From: Chloroflexota bacterium
GTDB lineage: Bacteria > Chloroflexota > Anaerolineae > Aggregatilineales > Phototrophicaceae
Direction of reading: 5' to 3'
DNA length: 64,000 nucleotides
Assembly: GCA_016223085.1 (NCBI GenBank)
Contig: JACRPS010000003.1
Coordinates: 747,666-811,665, forward strand
Below the pieces are notes generated by a model that saw only the letters and a list, made by a program, of their open reading frames with translations, made no database searches and was not told the origin of the DNA. The first letter of the stretch is position 1; each line of letters begins with the position of its first letter. The position numbers and the translations under genes are program-made. This document shows positions 41,916 to 50,672 of the stretch, in pieces.

Positions 41916-43490
41916 ATGCGTTCTTTTGGCTACCGTTTTTTCATAACGTTGTCGGCGCTGTTGATCGCGGTCGCGCCGGTTCGCGCACAGGGACAGTGCG
42001 GCACAGTGACAAGCATCGGCTTCCCGGTGGATGTGACGCAGTTCCGGCTCGTGCAGGATTATGGTGTGCCCAGCCCGCGCCACCAGGGGCGCTACCACAC
42101 CGGCGAGGATTATTACGGCGGGCGCGGCAGCAGCTACGGCCAACCGGTGCGCGCCATTGCCGCTGGACGCGTAACCTATTCCGCGCCGCTGGGCTGGGGA
42201 CGCGATGGCGGCGTGGTCATCATCGAGCACACGTTCCCGGACGGCAGCATCGCCTACAGCCAGTATGGTCATATGGAAGAACGCCCGGAGACGCCGTTCC
42301 CGGCGCGCTATGGCTGTGTCAAAATGGGCGATGTAGTAGGCAGCGTCGGCAATGCGCGCCCGGCCCCGCACCTGCATTTTGAAATCCGCACCAACCAGCC
42401 GGACGTGCCTGGCCCCGGCTATACCTGGGATTTTCCCGATCAACTCGGCTGGGTGAAGCCAACGCCGTTTGTCACCAACTGGAGCGCCTGGCTGCAAGCG
42501 TCGCACCGCTGGCATACGTCCTTAAGCGCCGACTGGCGTATCCCGCCCGTCGAACTGGACGACCACAGCCTGGTTTACCTGGACAGCAACCGCCTGCGGC
42601 GGCTGACGCCGGATGGCCGGTTGCTGTGGCGTGTCAACTTTGACCGGCAGGCGGTCGGCGTGTTCGCTTACGAAAACGCGGCGGCGGTCGCCTTTGCCGA
42701 TGGCACGATGCAGCCGTTTGGACTGGATGGCACGCCCGGCGAAGCGTGGACGACGAACGTTCCGCTTCAGCAGCAGGTGTTAGTAACAGGCGATACGCTG
42801 ATGTTCCAGACGCCGGACAACGTGCTGGTCGCTTTTGGCGCCGACCGCACGACTCCCGCATGGCGTCTGGATGGCATGCCGCCCATCGTAGACGCTTTCG
42901 CCGCGCCAAAGGTGTGGGCGTTCCTGTCCGCCGGCCACCGCCTGTTCAGCGTATCGCCGGACGGCAGACTGCTGGACACGGCCACGCTGCGCGCCCCCGC
43001 CAGTTTCGCTGCCGCGCGGGATGGCGCGCTGCTGGCGTACTCGCAGGGCGGGCTGTGGCGCGTCGGCGCAGATGGCGTGTGGTCGCTGGTGAAAGACGAT
43101 GCGCCGCCGGGCGGTGCGGACAGCGGTGTGCTGGTGGCGGACGATGGCACTTTATACGTGGTCAGTAGGGACAGGCCATGTCGTGTCCCTACCTGTCCCT
43201 CCACGCTCACCGCCTATGACCACAACGGCGGTCTGCGCTGGCAGGCGGACCTGCCGGGTATGAGTGGGCAGGCGCAGGTGCAGAAAATGGACGATAAGCT
43301 GCTGCTCGTCAGCACCGGCGGGAATATCCTCACGCTAAAGGACACCGACGGTGCGACGTGTAATGCCATGCGCATCTATGGCGGCGTGCGTGTGTGGGAT
43401 AGTTTGGGCGCGGACGGCGTGCTGCGGCTGGCTATCGGCACGCAGATGATGGGGCTGGACTGGCAAACCCTGTCTGGCGATTGTGGCTAA
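41916..43490 (+). CDS. Secreted M23 peptidase with a beta-propeller domain and an in-frame palindromic element
   Basis: 524 residues. 'YRFFITLSALLIAVAPVRAQ' (residues 6-25) is a signal peptide. The LytM domain (residues 45-175) has H61 and D65 in 'RYHTGEDYYGGRG' and H152/H154 in 'APHLHFEIRTN', the M23 zinc ligands, so it may cut peptidoglycan cross-links. Residues 200-524 form a PQQ-like propeller ('LTAYDHNGGLRWQADLPG'). A 28-bp palindromic element (43165-43192) is read through as about ten residues (RDRPCRVPTC) in a loop after 'LYVVS'. The ATG at 41916 follows a TTG at 41907 that is also in frame. Confidence 0.85.
   Translation: MRSFGYRFFITLSALLIAVAPVRAQGQCGTVTSIGFPVDVTQFRLVQDYGVPSPRHQGRYHTGEDYYGGRGSSYGQPVRAIAAGRVTYSAPLGWGRDGGVVIIEHTFPDGSIAYSQYGHMEERPETPFPARYGCVKMGDVVGSVGNARPAPHLHFEIRTNQPDVPGPGYTWDFPDQLGWVKPTPFVTNWSAWLQASHRWHTSLSADWRIPPVELDDHSLVYLDSNRLRRLTPDGRLLWRVNFDRQAVGVFAYENAAAVAFADGTMQPFGLDGTPGEAWTTNVPLQQQVLVTGDTLMFQTPDNVLVAFGADRTTPAWRLDGMPPIVDAFAAPKVWAFLSAGHRLFSVSPDGRLLDTATLRAPASFAAARDGALLAYSQGGLWRVGADGVWSLVKDDAPPGGADSGVLVADDGTLYVVSRDRPCRVPTCPSTLTAYDHNGGLRWQADLPGMSGQAQVQKMDDKLLLVSTGGNILTLKDTDGATCNAMRIYGGVRVWDSLGADGVLRLAIGTQMMGLDWQTLSGDCG
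43165..43192. repeat. Palindromic element inside the M23-propeller gene
   Basis: GTAGGGACAGGCCATGTCGT with TGTCCCTAC, an imperfect member of the GGGACACGA class. It is read in the frame AGT-AGG-GAC, which avoids the TAG stop of the third frame, and adds about residues 417-426 between 'LYVVS' and 'STLTAYDHNG'. Confidence 0.85.
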
Positions 43491-43506
43491 TAGCAAACTG
43501 GCCCGC

Positions 43507-43974
43507 TTACCGTTTCCCCCACTCCCACAGCCCGTAACCGACGGCATCCGGCAGGGGATAGCCCACCTGCGCCAGCGTCATCCCGATTTCCCCGATGTGA
43601 TACCATTCGTGCGCCAGAAAATATCCAAACCCTCCTGCCGCGTGTGGTTTCATATTTTTGATTTTGCCTGTCTCAAACCCGCGCCGGAACAACATTTCCA
43701 TGACCTGCGCTGACGCTTCCAGCGCGGCGCGCAGCGTATCCTTCTCAAACGTGTCTTTCTTTTTTGCCGGGATTTTGGATAACCCTTGCAGTAAATCCGG
43801 CGCGGCGGCTTCCAGCCACGTCAACCGGTTGTTATGCAGGTGCGCCAGCATCTGCCCCACACTGCGGCCTTTGTCGGGCGCGGCGTTCAGCGCCTCCGGG
43901 GTAATCGCGTCCAGCAGATACAGCGTTATCCGGTGGTGAATGGTCCATGTGTCCAGCAGTTGTTCATCCAGCAT
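43507..43974 (-). CDS. DinB-family four-helix protein
   Basis: 155 residues. The DinB metal-binding His residues are visible in 'GQMLAHLHNNRLTWLEAAAP' and 'GYFLAHEWYHIGEIGMTLAQ' near residues 48 and 126-130. The family is a four-helix bundle often using mycothiol or bacillithiol. Target unknown. The ATG at 43974 is chosen; a GTG at 43983 is in frame and lies close to AAGGGG, so the start is uncertain. It is convergent with the M23 gene, 16 bases away. Confidence 0.85.
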   Translation of the reverse strand: MLDEQLLDTWTIHHRITLYLLDAITPEALNAAPDKGRSVGQMLAHLHNNRLTWLEAAAPDLLQGLSKIPAKKKDTFEKDTLRAALEASAQVMEMLFRRGFETGKIKNMKPHAAGGFGYFLAHEWYHIGEIGMTLAQVGYPLPDAVGYGLWEWGKR

Positions 43975-44013
43975 GATGTCCACACCCCTTGCTAACCGTT
44001 TAACCTCTTTCCA

Positions 44014-44718
44014 CTACTCATAAAACGCTGGCGCTTTTTTCAGCGTTTCCCACTGCTCCCCGTCATGACCGAAAATCACCAGCGCGACATGCTCCCGTTC
44101 AACCAGATCAAGCAGTTTGATCGTGCTGGCGCGGATGGCTTCGGCGTCCGGGTTAGTTCCATCGTCCTGCTTGTCACGGGTAAAGCCCTCGCCGAAGGGC
44201 ACAGCGTCAATCGGCAGCAGAACCGCGCCCGTGTTGGGTAGCCGCACCAGCACCGATTGATGCCCCGGCACATGCCCGCTCGTTTCGATCAACTCCAGCC
44301 CCGGCAGCAGTTCCGTGTCCCCGTCTACCAGCCGAATCCGTTCCATCGGCTGATCCCACTGGGGTCGAGTGGCAGCAAAACGTGGGTTGCTCGCCGCGTC
44401 CAAATGATGCACGCGCTGAACAACATATTGCGCCTTTGTGAATGCTGCGTGTCTTCCGGCATGATCCAGATCATAGTGCGTCGAAATGACGGTATCAATA
44501 TCGTCCGGTTTTAAGCCCATGCTCGCCAACTGCTCGATAACGTCCTGCCCATTCTCGAACTCCGATTCTCCTTCAGGCATAATCTCCGGTAGACCACTGT
44601 CAATCAGGATATTCCTGCCGTCACCCGTTTGCACCAGATAACACACAATCGGAATCTGGTATTCCGGCATAATCCCGACCTGCATCAGATAAAGACGCTG
44701 TACAGCATTCTGGCTCAT
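44014..44718 (-). CDS. Metallo-beta-lactamase-fold hydrolase, AHL-lactonase-like
   Basis: 234 residues from the third of three consecutive ATGs (44724, 44721, 44718), which has the best spacing from AGGTGAGG. The zinc motif is 'STHYDLDHAGRH' (H81, D85, H86), with Asp83 where lactonases have a second His. Later ligands are 'ETSGHVPGHQSVLV' and 'VIFGHDGEQW'. The architecture is that of N-acyl homoserine lactonase-like MBL proteins, but the missing His makes quorum-quenching activity uncertain; a related lactone or ester is as likely. Confidence 0.83.
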   Translation of the reverse strand: MSQNAVQRLYLMQVGIMPEYQIPIVCYLVQTGDGRNILIDSGLPEIMPEGESEFENGQDVIEQLASMGLKPDDIDTVISTHYDLDHAGRHAAFTKAQYVVQRVHHLDAASNPRFAATRPQWDQPMERIRLVDGDTELLPGLELIETSGHVPGHQSVLVRLPNTGAVLLPIDAVPFGEGFTRDKQDDGTNPDAEAIRASTIKLLDLVEREHVALVIFGHDGEQWETLKKAPAFYE

Positions 44719-44782
44719 CATCATTTCCTCACCTGTATTCGAACATAAATTCTAACACGGCCTTGATGGGCTGTAAAGCAGG

Positions 44783-44811
44783 TTGTCAAAGCGGGCGATC
44801 ACAGCGACAAT
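44783..44811 (+). promoter_or_regulatory. Putative promoter of the SH3b/M23 gene
   Basis: TTGTCA at 44783-44788 and GACAAT at 44806-44811 are 17 bases apart, 31 bases before the ATG at 44843, which is preceded by GAGGAGAG. Confidence 0.5.
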
Positions 44812-44842
44812 GAGCAGTGGCAAGAGTTAGAGGAGAGGTGTA

Positions 44843-46282
44843 ATGGCCGGAGAGCGACGCTATAAAGTGATTGATGGGCCAGTGGGCATCCGCGCCGAAC
44901 CCGATGGGCAACGGTTGGGCGAGCAGTTAACGCAGGGTGCTGAGATTACCGTGCTGGGCGAACCGGTCGAAAAAGGCGGCTACGTCTGGGTGCAGCATGG
45001 CCGGGGCTGGTCGGCGGCACGCAACAGCGAGGGTGACGACGTGTTTATGCTCGACATCACTGACCGCCCGGCGAACGCGCCGCGCATCTTCCGTGTCTGG
45101 GCGCAGAATATCAGCGTGCGGAACGCGCCCAATGGGTTACGTACCGGGCAAAAGTTGTTCCGTCCGGCGGAAATCAAAGTTGACCCAACCTCACGCACCG
45201 AAGCCGGCGGTTACGTCTGGTGGAAACACGACCTGGGCTGGTCGGCAGAGTGCAGCACCAATGGCCGCGAAATCTTCATGAAAGAGGTGTTTGACGTGTC
45301 CCCGGCGGCGCTGGGCATCGCTCCGCCGCAGCGCGTTGAGCTGCCGGCACACTACAAAAGCAAGCTGCTGATGCAGTGCGCGCAGCCGACCAAAGTCCGC
45401 GCGCAGCCATCCACTGATCCACGCGGCTTCATCATCATCCAGTTGAAGCGCGGCAAAGTGCTGGAAGTGGATATGGACACAGTGCGCGAGGCCGATGGGT
45501 ATTACTGGGCCCGGCACGATCTGGGCTGGTCGGCCATCCAGAGTCTTGACGGCAAAACCGTGTTCCTGGCCGAACCGGGCACGATTCCCGGCCTGCCGTA
45601 CATCGGCCCGAACGGCCCGCGCGTCGAAGACCTACCGGGGCGCGGCGTGCTGGTCACGCGGCTGCCGGTAGACTTAAATGATATTCAGTGGTTCCAGTAT
45701 TACGGCAACAATATGTGGGCTTACACGCAGGGTCGCGCTTACGGTTACGACCGCTATTCGCAGGGTTTGCACGGTGGGCTGGACTTCGGCAACAACCAGC
45801 GCCCCGGCATCCGCGTCTACGCCGGTATTGCCGGCGAGTACGTCAAAACCGAGTATCCGAGCAAAAACAACACCCGCGTCGTCCTGAAAAACGGCCCATA
45901 CACCTTCATCTACCAGCACATCACCAGTGCGCGCCCGTTCAGCAAGGGACAGGCGATCACGCCGGATACGGTCGTTGCGGAGGTCGAACACGAGTCTATC
46001 AACGGCGGCTGGAATCACCTGCATTTTGAAGTGCGCTTTGGCGACGACTGGATTATCAATCCGCTGCTGCTGATGACCGATGCGCTGAAACAGCAGCTTT
46101 TCGCTCGTTTCCTGCCAGACAAGCCCAACCAGAATTATAAGCAGACCGATTCAACGCTGAACTTCTTTTACAAATCCGCGCGCTGGTCGCGCTGGTGCGC
46201 GCCGCTGGACCAGCCGATGATTAAGCTGGCCGGGCCATGTGTTGGCCCGCGTTATGAACTGGGCGAGGAAGCGGGGGCGTAA
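44843..46282 (+). CDS. M23 peptidase-like protein with three SH3b-like repeats, no signal peptide
   Basis: 479 residues. Three repeats of about 85 residues (near 5-75, 85-155 and 170-250) each end in 'Y.W..H..GWSA' ('YVWVQHGRGWSAARN', 'YVWWKHDLGWSAECS', 'YYWARHDLGWSAIQS'), resembling SH3b wall-binding modules. The LytM domain has 'GLHGGLDFGNN' (H310, D314) and 'WNHLHFEVRFGDDW' (H392, H394). No N-terminal hydrophobic segment is seen, so export is unexplained; it may be released by lysis or by another pathway. The ATG has a strong GAGGAGAG Shine-Dalgarno. Confidence 0.83.
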   Translation: MAGERRYKVIDGPVGIRAEPDGQRLGEQLTQGAEITVLGEPVEKGGYVWVQHGRGWSAARNSEGDDVFMLDITDRPANAPRIFRVWAQNISVRNAPNGLRTGQKLFRPAEIKVDPTSRTEAGGYVWWKHDLGWSAECSTNGREIFMKEVFDVSPAALGIAPPQRVELPAHYKSKLLMQCAQPTKVRAQPSTDPRGFIIIQLKRGKVLEVDMDTVREADGYYWARHDLGWSAIQSLDGKTVFLAEPGTIPGLPYIGPNGPRVEDLPGRGVLVTRLPVDLNDIQWFQYYGNNMWAYTQGRAYGYDRYSQGLHGGLDFGNNQRPGIRVYAGIAGEYVKTEYPSKNNTRVVLKNGPYTFIYQHITSARPFSKGQAITPDTVVAEVEHESINGGWNHLHFEVRFGDDWIINPLLLMTDALKQQLFARFLPDKPNQNYKQTDSTLNFFYKSARWSRWCAPLDQPMIKLAGPCVGPRYELGEEAGA

Positions 46283-46303
46283 AGGAAAATTTGGCGGTTT
46301 TTC

Positions 46304-46334
46304 GTAGGGGCGAACCGCCCCGGTTCGCCCCTAC
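46304..46334. repeat. Palindromic element, GGGGCGAACCG class
   Basis: GTAGGGGCGAACCG and CGGTTCGCCCCTAC with a three-base centre, 22 bases after the M23 stop. It pairs with the element at 46373-46402; the two flank a TATAAT box. Confidence 0.9.
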
Positions 46335-46350
46335 AAGGGTTTCGATAGGG

Positions 46351-46356
46351 TATAAT
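46351..46356 (+). promoter_or_regulatory. Putative -10 box (TATAAT) of the CgeB-like gene, between two palindromes
   Basis: Perfect TATAAT 67 bases before the ATG at 46424. The -35 would fall at or next to the palindrome 46304-46334, and the transcript would pass through the palindrome 46373-46402. Confidence 0.4.
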
Positions 46357-46372
46357 CATCCCCATATTTCCC

Positions 46373-46402
46373 GTAGGGTCACGGCGCGCCGTGACCCTAT
46401 AC
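46373..46402. repeat. Palindromic element, GGGTCACGG class
   Basis: TAGGGTCACGGCG with its complement CGCCGTGACCCTA (26-bp perfect core at 46374-46399), 22 bases before the ATG of the CgeB-like gene. It would fold in the mRNA leader. Confidence 0.88.
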
Positions 46403-46423
46403 AGTTGCATAATGTAAAACCCT

Positions 46424-47560
46424 ATGCGCATCCTGTTTGTTGCCTCGCTCCACCATCCCGAAGCCCTGCAAGCGGCTATCGCCGCCACCCCGCCGGGACA
46501 GCCGCCACCGCTGTTTCCGCCCAGCATGGGTCAGCACCTGTGGGATAAGGCGCTGCGCAAACGCGGCCACATTACCGATGTGTTTTACCGCAATATCCCG
46601 TTCTTCGGTGGCGTCCATTCACTTCGGCACACGCAGGGCATCACGCCCGGCAAGCTGATCGCCGCGCTTGCCAGCCGCGTGCCGCCGGAGGTTAACCCCG
46701 ATTACCGCCTGCGCAACCGCAGGCTGATCGAACAAGCGCGCGAGTTTGCGCCGGATGTGCTGTGGCTGGTGGGCGATAACAGCGTGATCGTCCCGGACAC
46801 GCTGGCGGCCATCAAACGCGAAACCGGCTGCAAGCTGGTGTATTCCACCGGCGTATCGCCCATCGTGTTCGCCCGCCCCATCGAAAAACGTGCCGCGCGG
46901 CTCTACGATCTGGTGCTGGTCAACGACTATTATCACGGCATCCAATGGCTGGAACTGGGTGCGAGCCGGATGGAATGTCTGCCAATTTCCGCCTGCGACC
47001 CGGACTTTCACCATCCCTACGATCTGTCGCCAGAGGAACGCGCCGCCTATGCCTGTGATGTGGGCTTCGTCGGCACGCTTGTGCCGGACAACCTGTACCG
47101 CCGCCGCGTGCAGGCGTTGGAGGCGCTGCGCGACTTTGACCTGGGCATCTGGAGCGTACACGAAGTCCCGCCGAGCCTGCGCCCGTTCGTGCGCGGCAGG
47201 GCGCTGGGCGAGTCCATGCTGCGGGTGCTGTCGGCAGCTAAAATCACGATCAACACGCACGGCGATTTTATGCGCTATGGCGGCAACATGCGCACGTTCG
47301 AGGCCGCCGGAGTCGGTGTGTTTCAGATCGCCGACGATCTGCCGGGGACGTGCCAGTGGTTTACCCCCGGCGAAACGATTGTGACCTACAGTGATGAGGA
47401 CGATCTGCAGACGAAGGTGGCCTATTATCTGGCGCACGACGCCGAGCGCGAGGCCCTTGCCCGCCGCGCCCGCGACCACGCCTATGCCCACCACACCTAT
47501 GACCAGCGCATGGCGCGGGTCGAGGAGCTTGTTAGTTCACTGCAACTTATGGCTGGATAA
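46424..47560 (+). CDS. CgeB-like glycosyltransferase
   Basis: 378 residues, cytosolic. The C-terminal block 'GDFMRYGGNMRTFEAAGVGV' with 'PGETIVTYSDEDDLQTKVAY' is the nucleotide-sugar-binding end of CgeB/GT4-like enzymes (Glyco_trans_1_2). The N-terminal Rossmann start is 'MRILFVASLHHPEALQAAIA', and 'PDVLWLVGDNSVIVPDTL' is typical. It may modify a cell-surface glycan; donor and acceptor are unknown. The ATG at 46424 has no strong Shine-Dalgarno. The kinase-TIR gene follows 46 bases later and could be in the same transcript or use the TATAAT at 47566. Confidence 0.83.
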   Translation: MRILFVASLHHPEALQAAIAATPPGQPPPLFPPSMGQHLWDKALRKRGHITDVFYRNIPFFGGVHSLRHTQGITPGKLIAALASRVPPEVNPDYRLRNRRLIEQAREFAPDVLWLVGDNSVIVPDTLAAIKRETGCKLVYSTGVSPIVFARPIEKRAARLYDLVLVNDYYHGIQWLELGASRMECLPISACDPDFHHPYDLSPEERAAYACDVGFVGTLVPDNLYRRRVQALEALRDFDLGIWSVHEVPPSLRPFVRGRALGESMLRVLSAAKITINTHGDFMRYGGNMRTFEAAGVGVFQIADDLPGTCQWFTPGETIVTYSDEDDLQTKVAYYLAHDAEREALARRARDHAYAHHTYDQRMARVEELVSSLQLMAG

Positions 47561-47565
47561 TCTTA

Positions 47566-47571
47566 TATAAT
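47566..47571 (+). promoter_or_regulatory. Putative -10 box (TATAAT) of the kinase-TIR gene
   Basis: Perfect TATAAT 35 bases before the ATG at 47607, in the only AT-rich stretch between the two genes. No convincing -35. Confidence 0.4.
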
Positions 47572-47606
47572 GTAAAAACCGTTAGCATGTCGAACCAGGC
47601 GGCCAT

Positions 47607-50600
47607 ATGTCCAACTACGGAGTTGATAATCTGGTCGGGCAGCGGATCGGCCAGTATGAAATCCGCGATCTCCTCGGTAAAGGCGGCATGGGTGCGGTTT
47701 ACCGCGCTTACCAGCCCACGTTACAGCGCCACGTTGCGATCAAGGTGCTTCAGCCATCGCTGGCAGATGACCCGACTTTTTTTGAACGTTTCAGCCGCGA
47801 AGCCCAAACCGCCGCCCTGCTGGAACATCCCAATATCATCCCCATCTACGACTATGGCTCACAGGAAAACCGGACTTATGTGGTAATGCGGTTGTTAAAC
47901 GGCGGTTCGCTGGCCGAGCAGTTGCGAAGAAGTTTGATGTCGCCGGCGCAGGCGGCGCGAATCATCAGTGAAATTGCCAACGCGCTGTACGCCGCCCATT
48001 CGCAGGGGATTGTTCACCGGGACATCAAACCAAGCAACATTATGTTTGATGAGCTTGGGCACGCTTACCTGGGTGATTTCGGCATTGCCCACATTCTTAC
48101 GTCGTCTACCAGTTTAACCGGCAGTGGCGTGATGATTGGCACGCCGGCGTTTATGTCGCCGGAACAGTGGCGCGGTGAGGCAGTGTCCCCGGCTTCCGAT
48201 CAGTACTCGCTGGCGGTGATGGCTTACGAAATGCTGGCAGGCCGTCCCATGTTTGAGGCCGATACGCCCTTTGGCCTGCTCCAGAAACACGTTTACGAGC
48301 CACCACCCCGCATCCAGACCGCGCGCCCGGATTTGCCGGATGTAGTTCAGTCCATTCTGGAACGGGCGCTGGCAAAAGACCCGGTGAACCGCTTTCCCAA
48401 CGTGCTGGAGTTTGCGCGGGCGCTGGAAATAGCCATTGGCGGCGCGGGGGAAGCCGGCAGCGTTTTTTCGACCCTGCCGCCCAGAGCGATTCCATTGGAT
48501 CAGGCGACGATGGCGGAGGCACCATCTCCGCGCGCCGGCGGTGATCGCTATGGCCCTCCGCCTACCCCACCCCCGACTTCCCCTCCCTCGGGTTTTGGCA
48601 CAGCCTACCCCGTTCCTGCTGCACCGGCTGCTAAACGCCCGCCATCCCGCGCGCAAGGTGCGTTTCCCTGGCGCCCCACGCTGGTGATAATCGTGGTGCT
48701 AACGCTGGCGCTGCTGGCCGTTCAGGCGATGGCGGTTTTGCTCAGTTCCGAGCAGGGCCGGCTGACGCTGGGTATTCCCGCATTGGCCGTTTTGCTGATC
48801 GCCGGGGCGCTGCTGGCGTGGCGGGAACTATCCCGGCGTGAACGTCCGCCTGCGGCGGTTAAGGAAAAACCGGCTGTAAAGCCAGCCGTAACGATACCGG
48901 AGCCAAAACCAGAGCCGCCCGTCTCAGAGGCCGTCCTACCGACCGCGCCAGAAATTCCGGTGCTGACACCGCCGCCCGCGCCGGACATGATGCGATCCGC
49001 GCTGATTGAACTGGACTCGCTGCGCGAGGGCGGCTTCCTGACGGAAGACGTGCAAATCCGCAAGAGCCTGGGTATTCAGCTCACTGTGATGCAGTCCGGA
49101 CAAAGCGCCCTGATCGGCAGAACGGTTAAAATCATCCATACCCCGTTTATGATTGGCCGCCAGACTGCCGACCTGAACCTGGACGATGACCTCACCGTAT
49201 CACGCCAGCATGCCCGAATCGAAAAAGTTGGTGATGAGTACCAGATCACCGATTTGAGCAGCGGCGGGACGGAAGTTGATGGACGGCAGCTTCGCCCAAA
49301 CGAACCCGTGAAGTTGTATTTCGATTCGATCATCAAAGTGGGCACGACAACGTTTAAGTTCGTCAGCGAAACGCCCCTGACCGTACCGAATCTCGAAGGG
49401 CAGGAAATAAATGAGCGTTACCAGGTGGGCAAGCGGCTGAACCGCACCGGCAAGAGCGCCATTTACCAGGCGTATGACCGCACCATGAACCGCGAAGTTG
49501 CTCTCAAAGTGCTGTCACCTGATCTGGCAACCTACCCCGGCTACATCGAACAGTTCACCCGCGAGGCGCAGACGGCGGCCAACCTGCGCCACCCAAATAT
49601 CGTCAGCGTGTATGAATACGGCACGATTGAAAACACCAGCTATATCGTGATGCAGCTTTTAAGCGGCGACTCGATCACCAAACGCCTGGCAGCGCCGTTG
49701 TCGCTGTCCGAAAGCGCCGATATTGTGGTCAAACTGGCCGGGGCGCTCCACTACGCCCACAGCCGGGATGTGGTTCACAGCGGCCTCAAACCGAGCGCCA
49801 TCGTCTTTGATGATGCCGGTGAGCCGTATATCACCGATTTTGCCATCGCCCAGACTGCCGGGAAATCGGTGAACGTGGTCGGCGCGCCAGCCTTCATGGC
49901 GCCGGAACAGTGGCGCAGCGAAGCCGCGACCCCTCGAACTGACCAGTACGCGCTGGCGACGCTGGCGTATTTGATGGTCACGGGGGAGACGCCTTTCTCC
50001 GGGGCCGACCCATCGGAATTCCGCGAGAAACATCTGAACCGGTCGGTTCCGAGCGCGCACCGGGTGGCCGCTGACAACGGACGCGCTGATGTGCCGGAAG
50101 CGGTTTCCGACGTGCTGCGAAAGGCGCTGGCAAAAAACCCGGATGAGCGTTATACAACGGTGAATGAGTTTGCCCAGGCATTTGCGGCGGCTCTCCAACC
50201 GGCACGCAAACGCGCGCAGCCGCAGGTATTCATCAGCTACCGCCGCGCACCCAGCGCCATGCTGGCGACCCTGTTAGCCGTAAAACTGAATTCTGCCGGC
50301 ATCGAGGCCTATGTGGATACCCGCAAGCAGGACGGCGGCGGGCCATTCCCTACCCGACTGCTGCACGCCATCGAGGACAGTGATGTGTTTGTCTGTCTGC
50401 TGGCGGATAACACGTTCGAGTCGGACTGGGTGCAGCGCGAGGTGGAACACGCGCATCAGTTGAACAAACCGATGATTCCGGTGTTTCAGGAGAGTTACGT
50501 TGCTCCGACAGATATAACCGCGCCGCACATCGCGTCTCTGTTGCAGCATGATGGCGTGCATATTCTGGACATTAGAAATTTATACGTTGACCAGGCAATT

Positions 50601-50645
50601 GCCGACCTGGCGCAGATGGTGAAAGCCACCGTGCAATCCAGATGA
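47607..50645 (+). CDS. Kinase-TM-FHA-pseudokinase-TIR signalling protein
   Basis: 1012 residues. Residues 18-275 are an active-looking Hanks kinase (LLGKGGMGAVYRAY loop, 'VAIKVL', HRDIKPSN at 137-144, DFG). A Pro-rich linker leads to two membrane helices (about 357-378 and 387-403). An FHA domain spans about 508-590 ('MIGRQTADLNLDDDLTVSRQ'). Residues 600-865 repeat the kinase fold but have HSG at 724-726 where HRD should be, DFA for DFG, and a broken glycine loop, so it is a pseudokinase. Residues 872-1008 are a TIR domain ('VFISYRRAPSAMLATLLA') with E945 in 'DWVQREVEH' at the catalytic NADase position. Both ends face the cytosol. Self-phosphorylation could recruit FHA partners and switch the TIR, which is inference. 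Confidence 0.9.
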   Translation: MSNYGVDNLVGQRIGQYEIRDLLGKGGMGAVYRAYQPTLQRHVAIKVLQPSLADDPTFFERFSREAQTAALLEHPNIIPIYDYGSQENRTYVVMRLLNGGSLAEQLRRSLMSPAQAARIISEIANALYAAHSQGIVHRDIKPSNIMFDELGHAYLGDFGIAHILTSSTSLTGSGVMIGTPAFMSPEQWRGEAVSPASDQYSLAVMAYEMLAGRPMFEADTPFGLLQKHVYEPPPRIQTARPDLPDVVQSILERALAKDPVNRFPNVLEFARALEIAIGGAGEAGSVFSTLPPRAIPLDQATMAEAPSPRAGGDRYGPPPTPPPTSPPSGFGTAYPVPAAPAAKRPPSRAQGAFPWRPTLVIIVVLTLALLAVQAMAVLLSSEQGRLTLGIPALAVLLIAGALLAWRELSRRERPPAAVKEKPAVKPAVTIPEPKPEPPVSEAVLPTAPEIPVLTPPPAPDMMRSALIELDSLREGGFLTEDVQIRKSLGIQLTVMQSGQSALIGRTVKIIHTPFMIGRQTADLNLDDDLTVSRQHARIEKVGDEYQITDLSSGGTEVDGRQLRPNEPVKLYFDSIIKVGTTTFKFVSETPLTVPNLEGQEINERYQVGKRLNRTGKSAIYQAYDRTMNREVALKVLSPDLATYPGYIEQFTREAQTAANLRHPNIVSVYEYGTIENTSYIVMQLLSGDSITKRLAAPLSLSESADIVVKLAGALHYAHSRDVVHSGLKPSAIVFDDAGEPYITDFAIAQTAGKSVNVVGAPAFMAPEQWRSEAATPRTDQYALATLAYLMVTGETPFSGADPSEFREKHLNRSVPSAHRVAADNGRADVPEAVSDVLRKALAKNPDERYTTVNEFAQAFAAALQPARKRAQPQVFISYRRAPSAMLATLLAVKLNSAGIEAYVDTRKQDGGGPFPTRLLHAIEDSDVFVCLLADNTFESDWVQREVEHAHQLNKPMIPVFQESYVAPTDITAPHIASLLQHDGVHILDIRNLYVDQAIADLAQMVKATVQSR

Positions 50646-50672
50646 GGGACACCCGCCCCTGCGTCCGGGCGG

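Noticed and set aside
44014-44718. Functional quorum-quenching lactonase.
   Set aside because: The zinc motif has Asp where known AHL lactonases have the second His, and no quorum-sensing genes are present, so only the fold is claimed.
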